A DNA stretch of 24,721 nucleotides from a virus: IMG/VR virus record IMGVR_UViG_3300037406_000002, positions 1-24,721 of that record. The stretch is one strand, 5' to 3'. Below, piece by piece: positions 8,927-16,775 of the stretch. How positions within the stretch are numbered: the stretch's first letter is position 1; every line of letters begins with the position of its first letter. The position numbers were made by a program, and so were the translations under genes. A model generated the notes under the pieces. It had not been told where the DNA came from. It worked only from the letters and a program-made list of their open reading frames with translations, and ran no database searches.

Positions 8927-9709
8927 CTATCCCAGAAAAGTAGCAGACGCTATATTAGAGGGTCCACTTTCAATTGTACCTATCCTATACACTATACGTG
9001 TATCAGACGATCTATGATCCCATGCAGGTTTTATACCAATATCTATTCCTGCTAGACTATTGATACCAGCTATGACCCATGGCCCCCCAACAGGGCCGCT
9101 AACACTTACATTACCTGCACCAATGTTTACACAACTCTCTAATGCAGACTGTATAGCTATAGCGGGTGCGGTATATGAGATAGCTACTGTTGAGGTATCA
9201 GAAGTGTCTGGTACTGAAACCTGTAAACTAAACATACCAGAAGTGTTGTGAGGATTTACTAATCTAAGTTGATTAGACACTACAGCAGTTGTCATGTAGT
9301 AACTGTATAATTTACCTATGTCTAGGTAATGAGTGCCTACACTCTTGTCTGTATACGTAACATCTTCTAGTCCTTCAAACACAAAAGGCTGTACATGAAG
9401 TCTTTTGAATGTTCCATTACCTACCTCTCTTAATTGATAACGGTATATAGAGTAGCCTCTGTACACGTAAGGAGAGAGTGATCTTGGAATTCCCCAGTCT
9501 AATCTTATGCCTTCATTAGCTACATAGGTTGCTGTTAGAGGTAAAGGAGAAGGGATACCGTATGCACAAACAATGAGACCTAGTTGTCTTATCTTTACGT
9601 TTGAGGCATTTCTAGCGGAAACAATAAGACCTAGTTGTCTTATCTTAGCTATAGGGTCTTGTCTTACTGATACTATTAACCCTAACTGGCTTACTTGTGC
9701 TATATACAA
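8927..9709 (-). CDS. Accessory virion protein with N-terminal triple repeat and Fn3-like domain
   Basis: Three tandem 17-residue repeats open the protein, each holding the hexapeptide QLGLIV (residues 8-13, 25-30, 42-47). Residues about 53-145 look like a fibronectin type III domain (LTATYVANEGIRLDWGIP, YRGYSIYR). Residues about 159-225 carry the beta module IQSALESC, IGAGNVSVSG, LAG that is shared with two other proteins here. The start is TTG 9707-9709, placed by an AAAGGA 10 bases upstream; the gene begins two bases after the preceding stop. Fn3 and repeat-bearing proteins of this kind decorate phage heads or tails and may bind host surfaces. Its exact place on the virion is unknown. Confidence 0.65.
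   Translation of the reverse strand: MYIAQVSQLGLIVSVRQDPIAKIRQLGLIVSARNASNVKIRQLGLIVCAYGIPSPLPLTATYVANEGIRLDWGIPRSLSPYVYRGYSIYRYQLREVGNGTFKRLHVQPFVFEGLEDVTYTDKSVGTHYLDIGKLYSYYMTTAVVSNQLRLVNPHNTSGMFSLQVSVPDTSDTSTVAISYTAPAIAIQSALESCVNIGAGNVSVSGPVGGPWVIAGINSLAGIDIGIKPAWDHRSSDTRIVYRIGTIESGPSNIASATFLG
9568..9697 (-). repeat. 51-base tandem repeats encoding QLGLIV units
   Basis: A 28-base unit at 9568-9595 recurs at 9619-9646 with one mismatch, and a diverged third copy lies at about 9670-9697. The period is 51 bases, or 17 codons. The repeats encode the N-terminal repeat of the Fn3-bearing protein. The near-identity of two copies and divergence of the third suggest a recent duplication. Confidence 0.85.
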
Positions 9710-9711
9710 TT

Positions 9712-10740
9712 TTATGCCGTCCTTTTAACACCAAGTTCTAATTGTGTCTCAATTTCTGTAGGTGTCCATGCAATTCCAGTAAGTGGACTTAGACTATAGT
9801 GATCTGGGATGAACATCTGCTCTGATGTAGTAAAGGCTATACTTGTTCCAGAAGCATCTCCTGCTCCACTATGGAGAACAGAGTTTATAGTTGATCCACC
9901 ACCACTATCGTTGTTTCCACAGTAGACAGGAGAAACACATAATATAGTTGAAGCAGTTCCGGGTAGAGTAAATGAAGAAACTCTCTCAGTTAGTGGAAGT
10001 CCAGTAGGCGGAGCACTTATGTAGTCAGTGTTTGTTTCAGGAGTAATAGTGTTTACACTTTGCCATGCTGAAGCTCCACCACTATACGACCATTCATCAA
10101 CAGTTCCTAGTGCTTCTCCTGTAACAAAGTATAGAGATTGATCTCCATCATATGTGTTACTGTATGCTCCTGTAGTATCATTGATGTAGATATCATCACA
10201 GTATACTGTACCATTTACTCCACCTGAGATATAAGCAATCTGATCTGCACTTGTGTTTAGACCGGTAAGAGTAAGAATTACATCTCCTGCTTGTTTTACT
10301 TCTATACTCCCTACTGTTGCACTTTGCACTACATGGAACTCGTAGTAATTCCATACTCCTGCTACAACAACACCTGTTGCACTTGTTCCAACTAGGGTAT
10401 TGTTGTGGTCATATACTTCAAGTGCCCCAGAAGTAGTACACGCAACAAAGAATACTTGTGCTTGAGCAGTGTCTAGCATTCCCCATCCTGTGTTAGAATA
10501 CCCAGGTAGTGTGTTCCATTGAAGTCTTACACCATGTATCACTTCAGAAGATGTAAACCCTATTGGTTTCTTTATAGCACCATTACCAAATTGAGAAACT
10601 TGTATACAGTTTCCAGTAGCCCCAGAAATACCACTAACTACTCCGGGTGGCGGAGATCCTCCATACACTGACCATAGTCCTAGTGAGCCTATAGCAACAC
10701 TATATACATCTCCACATGTATCTACAAATCTCCTTGCCAT
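9712..10740 (-). CDS. Lectin-like (concanavalin A-fold) virion protein
   Basis: The 342-residue sequence has the beta-rich layout of LamG/concanavalin A-like proteins found on phage particles: an N-terminal FVDTCGD segment, a hydrophobic strand near residue 70 (VIHGVRLQWNTLPG), WNYYEFHVV near 130, and YCDDIYINDTTG near 185. These WxxxE..V and DDIYI patterns are common in such phage proteins, which may bind carbohydrates. The C-terminal third may be a separate Ser/Gly/Thr-rich domain. ATG 10738-10740 has an AGGAGG ribosome binding site 10 bases upstream, located inside the last codons of the preceding gene. It sits with the Fn3 gene between the tail terminator and tail tube genes, so attachment to the tail or head is likely. 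Confidence 0.65.
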   Translation of the reverse strand: MARRFVDTCGDVYSVAIGSLGLWSVYGGSPPPGVVSGISGATGNCIQVSQFGNGAIKKPIGFTSSEVIHGVRLQWNTLPGYSNTGWGMLDTAQAQVFFVACTTSGALEVYDHNNTLVGTSATGVVVAGVWNYYEFHVVQSATVGSIEVKQAGDVILTLTGLNTSADQIAYISGGVNGTVYCDDIYINDTTGAYSNTYDGDQSLYFVTGEALGTVDEWSYSGGASAWQSVNTITPETNTDYISAPPTGLPLTERVSSFTLPGTASTILCVSPVYCGNNDSGGGSTINSVLHSGAGDASGTSIAFTTSEQMFIPDHYSLSPLTGIAWTPTEIETQLELGVKRTA

Positions 10741-10745
10741 ATCGT

Positions 10746-11252
10746 TTAGCCTCCTGGCTGGTAATAAGTTATCTCGTACTCACCACCTAGATGAGCATAG
10801 TTTACACCATCTTGAAATACTATATACTTTAGTGCTTTCTTCCTTACCATACTAACAACCATAAGTTGTTTAGCACTATTGTCAGGGTCAGTATATAGCT
10901 CTTGGCATTTAGGTCTGCCAGCACTAATGTCTATTTGGTTCTGCCAGTCAAATAGTCTATCTATTTGATCCGCTGCATCCTCAAGAACACTAAAGTCTGT
11001 ACCTTCAATAACTACCTTTACTTGATACTGGTCTATATTCCACAATCTTTGCCCAAAATTACCTAAGTCTGGTTTGTCACTACTGAGCACAAACATTGCA
11101 GACATTGCTGTTAGAGATAATCCCGGATCAATAGGGATTACTTCTTCGTAAAACATTGTAGTAGGGTATGTGGTGTGCCAATAAGTATCAGCAGTTAGAG
11201 TACTGTATATGAACTTAGCTAAAGTACTTAGTTCATTCATAGGGACTGTCAT
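10746..11252 (-). CDS. Tail terminator-like protein
   Basis: This 168-residue protein lies after the HK97 gp10-like gene and before the tail genes, the usual place of the tail terminator or completion protein that caps the tail and joins it to the head. The middle (QYQVKVVIEGTDFSVLEDAADQIDRLFD) matches the common pattern of such proteins: a beta strand followed by a helix carrying an LxxAADxI segment. Its ATG overlaps the preceding TGA stop as ATGA, so translation is probably coupled. The assignment is from position and weak pattern. Confidence 0.55.
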   Translation of the reverse strand: MTVPMNELSTLAKFIYSTLTADTYWHTTYPTTMFYEEVIPIDPGLSLTAMSAMFVLSSDKPDLGNFGQRLWNIDQYQVKVVIEGTDFSVLEDAADQIDRLFDWQNQIDISAGRPKCQELYTDPDNSAKQLMVVSMVRKKALKYIVFQDGVNYAHLGGEYEITYYQPGG

Positions 11253-11752
11253 TCTGTTTGTCCTTTAGTGATAACTGCTTTAACTAGAAGTCCACTGTAT
11301 ATAGTCTTTATCTCATTAGCAAAAACTTTACTAGTAGTAGCAACAGCAGGTGACATAAAAGGTTTCCTACCTTGATGTCCTTCTTCATTAGCCATACCGT
11401 GTACTGCTCCAACTACTACCCATAACTCTTCTGGATTTTCAGGTCTGACTTCATCAAAGAAATTATACCTAGACTTCTTGCTAATTCTCACACCTTTAGG
11501 TGTTCTCCCTAGCTTAAAAGCTTGAGCACTTAGGATTTCAGCATTAGCTTTAGCTTCAGCGTACTCTGAGTAGTCAACGCCGACTATATGAATACTTTCA
11601 GCCATGAACCCTGTGTCTTTTTCAGCTATCTCATAGGCTTTATCTTTTAAGGCTTGAGCACCTACCATAGTAGCTGTACCTAAAGACTGTGTTATTTTAT
11701 CTTTAAGGACTTGTAAGCCTCTAACGTTCATGGTGATACGTTTGTTAGACAC
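11249..11752 (-). CDS. HK97 gp10-like head-tail/neck protein
   Basis: The N-terminus (MNVRGLQVLKDKITQSLGTATMVGAQALKDKAYEIAEKDTGFMAESI) fits the HK97 gp10-like family: a G-L-x-x-L start, a helix with A-x-x-L-x-x-x-A, and a D-T-G-x-x-x-x-S-I turn. These proteins act in the neck between head and tail. The start is GTG 11750-11752; its G is shared with the preceding TAG stop (TAGTG), giving a one-base overlap and probable translational coupling. Length (167 residues) is normal for the family. Confidence 0.7.
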   Translation of the reverse strand: MSNKRITMNVRGLQVLKDKITQSLGTATMVGAQALKDKAYEIAEKDTGFMAESIHIVGVDYSEYAEAKANAEILSAQAFKLGRTPKGVRISKKSRYNFFDEVRPENPEELWVVVGAVHGMANEEGHQGRKPFMSPAVATTSKVFANEIKTIYSGLLVKAVITKGQTE

Positions 11753-12165
11753 TACACTACTACCTCTATTAGTATTTCTATGTCGATGTCATCACTTTCT
11801 ATATCGACATTAAGTACCCTGTACCTTTCAACAGTACCTAAAGGATTTCCTGCTGATGTTTCGAACTCATCTTTTATCTTAGGCATGATAGAGTTCTGTT
11901 TAACCCATACCCTAGATAAGTACAGATACCGGATAACTTTTTCAGCTTCAATGTTATCTTTTTCTCTTTGAGGAATTAATCCTTTAACCTGAACATCTAC
12001 CCTACAGGGTATGTTGGTAATAGCTGTGCTAAAACTCTGTTGCACTCCGCCTCTATTACTCATGACAACTACAAAAGGGTATAGTGTACCAGTATCGACA
12101 TTAGTGTCATCGTTAAGAGCAACCATGTCATCCCACATACCTGATACCATTAGGTCTGTAAACAT
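11752..12165 (-). CDS. Head-tail connector-like protein
   Basis: This 137-residue protein starts with ATG 12163-12165, overlapping the preceding TAA stop by one base (TAATG). It has no motif I can name. The position just before an HK97 gp10-like gene and after capsid genes points to a head-closure or connector protein. The beta-strand pattern (CRVDVQVKGLIPQ, RYRVLNVDIESDDIDIEILIEVVV) is compatible with a small beta-barrel stopper protein. Confidence 0.45.
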   Translation of the reverse strand: MFTDLMVSGMWDDMVALNDDTNVDTGTLYPFVVVMSNRGGVQQSFSTAITNIPCRVDVQVKGLIPQREKDNIEAEKVIRYLYLSRVWVKQNSIMPKIKDEFETSAGNPLGTVERYRVLNVDIESDDIDIEILIEVVV

Positions 12166-13004
12166 TACATTTCACTCCCACCTTCACCACCAAAGTTGTC
12201 ACCCCAACCAGCAAAACCTCCATAGTAGTCCCAAACTCCATTAAGACTAAACCCTCGACCACCGCCGGGTAGTACTATCCATCCAGCTAAAGGATGGAAA
12301 TTACCTCTAGCAAGATCCCCCCTACTCATAGTCTCATCCCCTGCTCTGTCTTTAGCAGCAGCACATCTAATCTCTGGGATGTTACTTTCTAGAGTTTCCA
12401 TACCTTGATCCCACCAAAGCTTTTCAAGTGTAAACTCTTGTTTAGCCCCAGGGCTATAGTTTACTTGTGTTGTTCCTTTTTTAAACAACAGTACTTCGCC
12501 TGTAGGTCTCTTACCTCCAATATAGGGTCTTACAGTAGAAGCCAATAGTTTAGCCCCGCCTTGATCAAACCCTTGTTGGTATGTTGTTGTAAACTGGTAG
12601 TATGGAACTAAACCTTGTCCTGCATAAGTAGCCATCTTCAGTACAAGGTTGGCATACTCATAGTCTAGTTTACAATCCGGCATCTGTTGTATATTCGTTC
12701 CCAGAAGATTACGGGCCACCGAAAAAACATCGGTCCATGGAACAAAAAATATAAATGTAAAGTTTACAGTCTGTCCACTAACTATTCCTTGAAACCTACC
12801 TTGATGTAATCCACCCATAGTAGGCACAAACATTGCAGTAAACTTTTGTCCAGTAGGACTTGTACCGGAGGGAGAGATAGATGCTACCGCAGAGTATATA
12901 GTGCCATCTGGTTGTGTCACTATAATGTTAGGACTTGTAAGTGTGAATGTTACATTTAAATCTACATTCTTTGTTAAAGCCATTAATGATCCTACATTAG
13001 ACAT
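12165..13004 (-). CDS. Unknown structural protein in head-tail region
   Basis: I do not recognise this 279-residue protein. Residues about 10-90 are beta-rich (VDLNVTFTLTSPNIIVTQPDG and VNFTFIFFVPW) and could be an immunoglobulin-like or similar sandwich. The middle is mixed and the last 45 residues are rich in Gly, Trp and Tyr (GGGRGFSLNGVWDYYGGFAGW). A strong GGAGG ribosome binding site (AAAGGAGGGAG) lies about 9 bases before ATG 13002-13004, suggesting high expression. Given its place after the capsid gene, it may serve as the head-tail adaptor or as a neck or decoration protein. Confidence 0.5.
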   Translation of the reverse strand: MSNVGSLMALTKNVDLNVTFTLTSPNIIVTQPDGTIYSAVASISPSGTSPTGQKFTAMFVPTMGGLHQGRFQGIVSGQTVNFTFIFFVPWTDVFSVARNLLGTNIQQMPDCKLDYEYANLVLKMATYAGQGLVPYYQFTTTYQQGFDQGGAKLLASTVRPYIGGKRPTGEVLLFKKGTTQVNYSPGAKQEFTLEKLWWDQGMETLESNIPEIRCAAAKDRAGDETMSRGDLARGNFHPLAGWIVLPGGGRGFSLNGVWDYYGGFAGWGDNFGGEGGSEM

Positions 13005-13025
13005 TAGTTCTCTCCCTCCTTTACA

Positions 13026-13400
13026 TTAAGCGTTAGGTTCGTCGTCCACATATCTGTCAGGATCAAGCACTCTAGGCTTGTTGGTTTTAGGATCAATGTC
13101 ATCAACATCAATCTCATGTCCTTCAGCATTTACAGTCTCACCAAGTTTAGTGTGACGATAGTTATGGGCTATAATAAGCCCACCCTTTACAGGACTTTGA
13201 TCATAGAGTGGAGCACCAGTGTCTGGATCAATACTCCCATTGTGTTCAACATCCCAATCTTCAGTAGGGTCATAGACACTAGCCTGAGATACCATTCTAA
13301 CAACAGGTATATCAGACTTTGCTTTCTTCACTGGTATCTGTGACTTTCCGGTTCTCACCTTATCCACAGTAGATGCTACTTTATCTTTCAGTACCGGCAT
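13026..13400 (-). CDS. Small unknown protein after the major capsid gene
   Basis: This 124-residue hydrophilic protein has a Lys-rich N-terminus (KVRTGKSQIPVKKAKS) and an acidic C-terminus (EGHEIDVDDIDPKTN, DPDRYVDDEPNA). No domain is recognised. ATG 13398-13400 has an AAAGGAG site 7 bases upstream, directly after a 6-bp hairpin. Its leader carries the repeated TATAAT/CCCAGA motif. A role in head completion is only suggested by position. Confidence 0.6.
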   Translation of the reverse strand: MPVLKDKVASTVDKVRTGKSQIPVKKAKSDIPVVRMVSQASVYDPTEDWDVEHNGSIDPDTGAPLYDQSPVKGGLIIAHNYRHTKLGETVNAEGHEIDVDDIDPKTNKPRVLDPDRYVDDEPNA

Positions 13401-13414
13401 TTCAGAACTCCTTT

Positions 13415-13431
13415 AAGCGGTGGGTCCGCTT
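13415..13431 (-). other. Short hairpin before the 124-residue gene
   Basis: Plus-strand AAGCGG and CCGCTT pair perfectly over 6 bp around the loop TGGGT. It lies between the repeated motif copy B and the ribosome binding site of the downstream gene. Confidence 0.6.
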
Positions 13432-13455
13432 TTTCTGGGAATGATTATAGTGTAG
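13430..13455 (-). promoter_or_regulatory. Repeated TATAAT-CCCAGAGA motif, copy B
   Basis: The coding strand reads TATAATCAT followed by TCCCAGAAAAAG. Positions 13434-13455 are identical over 22 bases to 7902-7923. It lies 33-54 bases after the major capsid protein stop. An 8-bp inverted repeat (AGTGTAGT 13449-13456 with ACTACACT 13472-13479) overlaps it. No -35 box is apparent. Confidence 0.6.
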
Positions 13456-13487
13456 TATCTATAGACTAAACACTACACTTAATCTAA

Positions 13488-14600
13488 TTACAATCCTAGC
13501 AGTGCAGGACTTGGCATAACGTAAGTGGAACCGTTGATATATCCAACGGCCGCTGATGTGCGGTAGTAGATACCCATACCAAACTCTCTACGCCATTCCT
13601 TACCATATAGCGGGAACTTCTCATCCTCATACGCTATACCTAATTCACCAGCACCTTCAGCTTCAGGGCCACCATTAGGCTGAGTACCGCGAACACGCAT
13701 CACGACCGCAGGCTTTTTGGTGTTCTCCATGAATGACCATATGTAGCCCTGTAGCATGTAGGGTTTAACCCAAACTTCAGATCCCCTGAAGAAACCGACA
13801 AGTCGGTTGTTTACAGGAATAGGGTCTAGAACACCATCTCCATACTCTTGGTTGTTGGCACGAATAACGTGAGTTTCAACCAGAGCCTTGAAGTCTGCCA
13901 GTGCAGATACTGCTGGTAGGTCTGCTCTGTTAATCCAGACTGTACACTGTCCATCAGCTTCATGCTCTACTACCGTTTCTACTAGAGCGGCTAAGAAGGA
14001 GTTTGTAACTCCCGCAGAGGCTAGGTAGTGGTTGTGTACAAGTGGGTCATAGATTTCACCGTTTGGTCCGGGAGGTATGTTTGCACCATCAGCATTGACT
14101 AGAGCCTTTATAGGCAGTACAAACGTACCATCAACATGGTCTACCAAGTAGTCAGGAAATGAATAGTTGATACCCATCATCATGGCTAGCTTTATGTGAG
14201 CAATAAGCGCGATCTTATCAGCAGTAACCGCAGCATCAATCTGTGCAGCTAGTTCTGAAGCATTCTTATTCTTCCAGTATAGTCTTGACCATTGCAAGGC
14301 AATACCGTAGTCCTCTAGAGGGAAACCAACCCTAGAGAACTTTTTGCTTTTCTGTGGGTTTGCAACTCCCATTTCATCTATACGCTGCATCTTCATGGTA
14401 ATTGATCCACCATAAAGTCTCAGTCGGTCTGTACTCCGCCCAACAAACTTATCAAGAAACAGTCTAGACTGTTCGTTGTAAGTGTTGAGTAGAGATGCTA
14501 CTGCATCCCACGCATGTTCAATACCAAACGTTGGGATACTTTGCTGTGAAGAAGCTAGGGTATCCCACGAGGTATTTGTGCCAAAGTTAGGCAAAGACAT
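13488..14600 (-). CDS. Major capsid protein (HK97 fold)
   Basis: The 370-residue protein forms the icosahedral shell. It sits after scaffold and decoration genes, as expected. The C-terminal part (GKEWRREFGMGIYYRTSAAVGYINGSTYVMPSPALLGL) matches the end of many HK97-fold capsid proteins, which finish with an Arg-x-x-Gly-x-G beta strand and a P-domain tail. The middle helix (AALVETVVEHEADGQCTVWINRADLPAVSAL) fits the long spine helix and following A-domain. An AAAGAGGA ribosome binding site lies before ATG 14598-14600. There is no visible N-terminal delta domain, consistent with a separate scaffold gene upstream. Confidence 0.8.
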   Translation of the reverse strand: MSLPNFGTNTSWDTLASSQQSIPTFGIEHAWDAVASLLNTYNEQSRLFLDKFVGRSTDRLRLYGGSITMKMQRIDEMGVANPQKSKKFSRVGFPLEDYGIALQWSRLYWKNKNASELAAQIDAAVTADKIALIAHIKLAMMMGINYSFPDYLVDHVDGTFVLPIKALVNADGANIPPGPNGEIYDPLVHNHYLASAGVTNSFLAALVETVVEHEADGQCTVWINRADLPAVSALADFKALVETHVIRANNQEYGDGVLDPIPVNNRLVGFFRGSEVWVKPYMLQGYIWSFMENTKKPAVVMRVRGTQPNGGPEAEGAGELGIAYEDEKFPLYGKEWRREFGMGIYYRTSAAVGYINGSTYVMPSPALLGL

Positions 14601-14645
14601 AGTAATAATCCTCTTTCTGTTTGTTACCTACCTATACACTAGATA

Positions 14646-15428
14646 CTAGCGGATAGCATACACATATATTCTCTGTGTGTCCATAGCAAACGCTATAGGC
14701 TTTTGGCCTGTTAATGTTGGTGCAGTGTCTAGTCCACCAGGTACAGTACCTGACAGGTATAGGTCTGCTCCGGGAGTAAGAAGGTCATCACTATAGCTCA
14801 TGATGACAGCATCATATAGAGTAATTGGTTCGCCTCTCTTTGTTTTGATAACAGCGATACCACGTACTCTAGATGCAGACTGTTCTGCACCTGATGCACC
14901 TACAGGCTGTCCTACAGTTGTATGTACCATACTGAGTACTGCTGGCTGAGGATCAGTACTGTCAAGAAGACTAGAGTCTACTTCAATTAGCTCAAGTTCT
15001 TGTCCAGCTAGTCCACTAGCCGCAGTAAATACAAAGTTAGGGAATGCTCCGCTAACTGTCATGTTTCCTGCACCTACTGAACTCAGACCCTGCATCGCAG
15101 TCTGTACATCTCCACTAGTGTTAGCAGGTGCGAGAGGGGCAGTATATACTCCTCTAAACCCTAGGACATAAGTTGATGTACCAAGTATATTTCCACTTGG
15201 TTGGTTACAACTCATAGTCTGTACATCGTTAACTGCTGCTGTAGTACCTGTCTGATCCTCAAGTGCTCTCATTACAGAGCCATCAGACATTACAGTACAG
15301 AAGTCTCCAAAGTCTATGGTCTCTCCTACACAACCACCAAATGCACCAAATGGTCCTATCCGGTGGTTATTGTCCGGAAATTGTGTTGCTAGGGAAACTC
15401 CACTAGCAGACTTAACAACGAGTGTCAT
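14646..15428 (-). CDS. Head decoration-like protein (DUF2190-like) with inserted beta module
   Basis: The ends of this 260-residue protein read like a DUF2190-type decoration protein: the last 70 residues contain ITLYDAVIMSYSDD, ADLYLSGTVPGGLDTAPT and QKPIAFAMDTQRIYVYAIR, the usual order of a small beta-barrel that stabilises capsids. A module of about 65 residues (86-150: VQTAMQGL, VGAGNMTVSG, GLAG) is inserted in the middle and recurs in two tail proteins here. AAAGGA lies 10 bases before ATG 15426-15428. It lies between scaffold and capsid genes. The decoration role is inferred. Confidence 0.6.
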   Translation of the reverse strand: MTLVVKSASGVSLATQFPDNNHRIGPFGAFGGCVGETIDFGDFCTVMSDGSVMRALEDQTGTTAAVNDVQTMSCNQPSGNILGTSTYVLGFRGVYTAPLAPANTSGDVQTAMQGLSSVGAGNMTVSGAFPNFVFTAASGLAGQELELIEVDSSLLDSTDPQPAVLSMVHTTVGQPVGASGAEQSASRVRGIAVIKTKRGEPITLYDAVIMSYSDDLLTPGADLYLSGTVPGGLDTAPTLTGQKPIAFAMDTQRIYVYAIR

Positions 15429-15446
15429 TACTTTCTATTCCTTTCT

Positions 15447-16115
15447 TTAGAACGCGAACTTTTTCTTTACAGTAGCAGCAGCAGCTTGTCTCTGCTTATC
15501 TACTGAAGCAGAAGCATTATTGTTACCACCCTCAAGGCTAGGACCTTTATGTTTGTTACCTAGATCCTTAGCAAGTAGTTTAGCATTAGCCTCATACTCT
15601 TCAGGGTCAGATCCTAACATCTTATGGTACCCATCAGGAAGTTTGTACTTAGCTGCCATCTGAAGTCTAGTATTCTCATCAGACTGTTTTGATGTAGTCT
15701 TTAGGAGATCCTCATACTTCTGTTTCCAACTGTCTCTATCAGTCTCAGTAAGCTTTAGAGCATCCTTTAGGTTACCATCAGTTATAGCCTTTTGCCTATC
15801 AGCTTCTAGTTTGTCAGCAGCCTCTTTATCAGAAGTAGCCTTTTGATCAGCTAGTAACTTTAGTCTAGCTTTCTCTGCTGAAGCAGCAGTTCGTTTAGCT
15901 AGTTCTTTCTTTGTCTTCTCATCTAGTTGACTGTCATCAAACTCTTCATCATCACCTTCTTCGTCTGTTGGTACATCCTTGTCTTTAGTCTTGTCTCCAT
16001 CGGCTGGTTTATCAGCAGGTTTGTCTGCTGGCTTGTCAGCAGGTTTATCACTACCACCATCCTTTGGTGCCTCAAAGTATATACCTCGTTCGTGTCCTAG
16101 TCTATTCCCCCACAT
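15447..16115 (-). CDS. Capsid scaffolding protein
   Basis: This 222-residue, highly charged, Lys/Asp/Glu/Ala-rich helical protein precedes the decoration and capsid genes and has the usual composition of a scaffolding protein, which guides shell assembly and leaves before maturation. A DKPA tetrapeptide is repeated four times at residues 23-38, followed by an acidic stretch and a long coiled coil (about residues 70-150). The C-terminus is basic (AAAATVKKKFAF), as often needed to bind the capsid protein. An AAAGGAGA site lies 9 bases before ATG 16113-16115. No protease motif is seen. Confidence 0.75.
   Translation of the reverse strand: MWGNRLGHERGIYFEAPKDGGSDKPADKPADKPADKPADGDKTKDKDVPTDEEGDDEEFDDSQLDEKTKKELAKRTAASAEKARLKLLADQKATSDKEAADKLEADRQKAITDGNLKDALKLTETDRDSWKQKYEDLLKTTSKQSDENTRLQMAAKYKLPDGYHKMLGSDPEEYEANAKLLAKDLGNKHKGPSLEGGNNNASASVDKQRQAAAATVKKKFAF
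15997..16054 (-). repeat. Four tandem DKPA-coding repeats in scaffold gene
   Basis: Four 12-base units encode Asp-Lys-Pro-Ala in the scaffold N-terminus. Synonymous changes between units show that they are not fresh copies. Confidence 0.75.
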
Positions 16116-16130
16116 AATGTTTATTCTCCT

Positions 16131-16772
16131 TTAGAATGTTTCAATCTCAGACCCTAGCTTATCGTCAGGGCCAACTCGGTAGATAATGGTACAATGACAT
16201 CTAGCTTGGCATATCCTCAACCCTATAGGAATAAGAGTACCTATCGGTACCCATCCTTCGCCTGTCATATCAGTGCAGTCTATACAGTGATCAGCCCCAC
16301 CTAGAATGTTTAACTCTTGAGTAGAACCTGCTTCTGTCTCTAGTATACGTCTTTCATTCTCATAGGTTTGTCTAGATGCTTCAGCGTATAGTGATGCCCT
16401 CACAGCCATTGAACCATTAGGTAGTTGTTTACCAGTGTAGATATCTTCAGCAAAGCCTTGAAGATACTGGTACTGTTCTGCAATGTAACCCTCAAGTCTA
16501 GAGTAGTCTTCAGGGTCCATTTGTTCCCATCCACCATTAGCAGCAACAGACATTACAATCTGTAGGTTCTTTATCTCACCGGCCATTAGCGTTTGCCATT
16601 CAGCAATACTTGAGTAGCCGTTACGTAGATTTAAAGTCCAATACTGCATTTCAGCGGATGATTGATCAATGATACTGTCTAGTTCTTTACGAACTTCAAC
16701 CCTCCCAACATATCGTCCTGTAGTAGTATCATGGTAGCGTTTACTTTTGGTGGAGTAGGTAAAGCTAGGCAT
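16131..16772 (-). CDS. MuF-like minor head protein
   Basis: The 213-residue protein fits the SPP1 gp7 / Mu gpF-like minor head family. The N-terminus (FTYSTKSKRYHDTTTGRYVGRVEVRKELD) and the helical middle with NGYSSIAEWQTLMAGEIKNLQ are typical. The C-terminus holds the family's Cys/His cluster: H162-C163, C166, then a GWVPIGTL turn, and C188, C192, C194. These proteins associate with the portal and may be ejected with DNA. The start is ATG 16770-16772, three bases after the preceding TAA, and its own ribosome binding site is poor, so translation is probably coupled to the 94-residue gene. It follows the portal as usual. Confidence 0.8.
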   Translation of the reverse strand: MPSFTYSTKSKRYHDTTTGRYVGRVEVRKELDSIIDQSSAEMQYWTLNLRNGYSSIAEWQTLMAGEIKNLQIVMSVAANGGWEQMDPEDYSRLEGYIAEQYQYLQGFAEDIYTGKQLPNGSMAVRASLYAEASRQTYENERRILETEAGSTQELNILGGADHCIDCTDMTGEGWVPIGTLIPIGLRICQARCHCTIIYRVGPDDKLGSEIETF

Positions 16773-16775
16773 GAG

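Noticed and set aside
9568-9697. Spaced direct repeats as a small CRISPR array
   Set aside because: The repeats are in-frame protein repeats with a 51-base period inside a virion gene; there is no array structure or cas gene.
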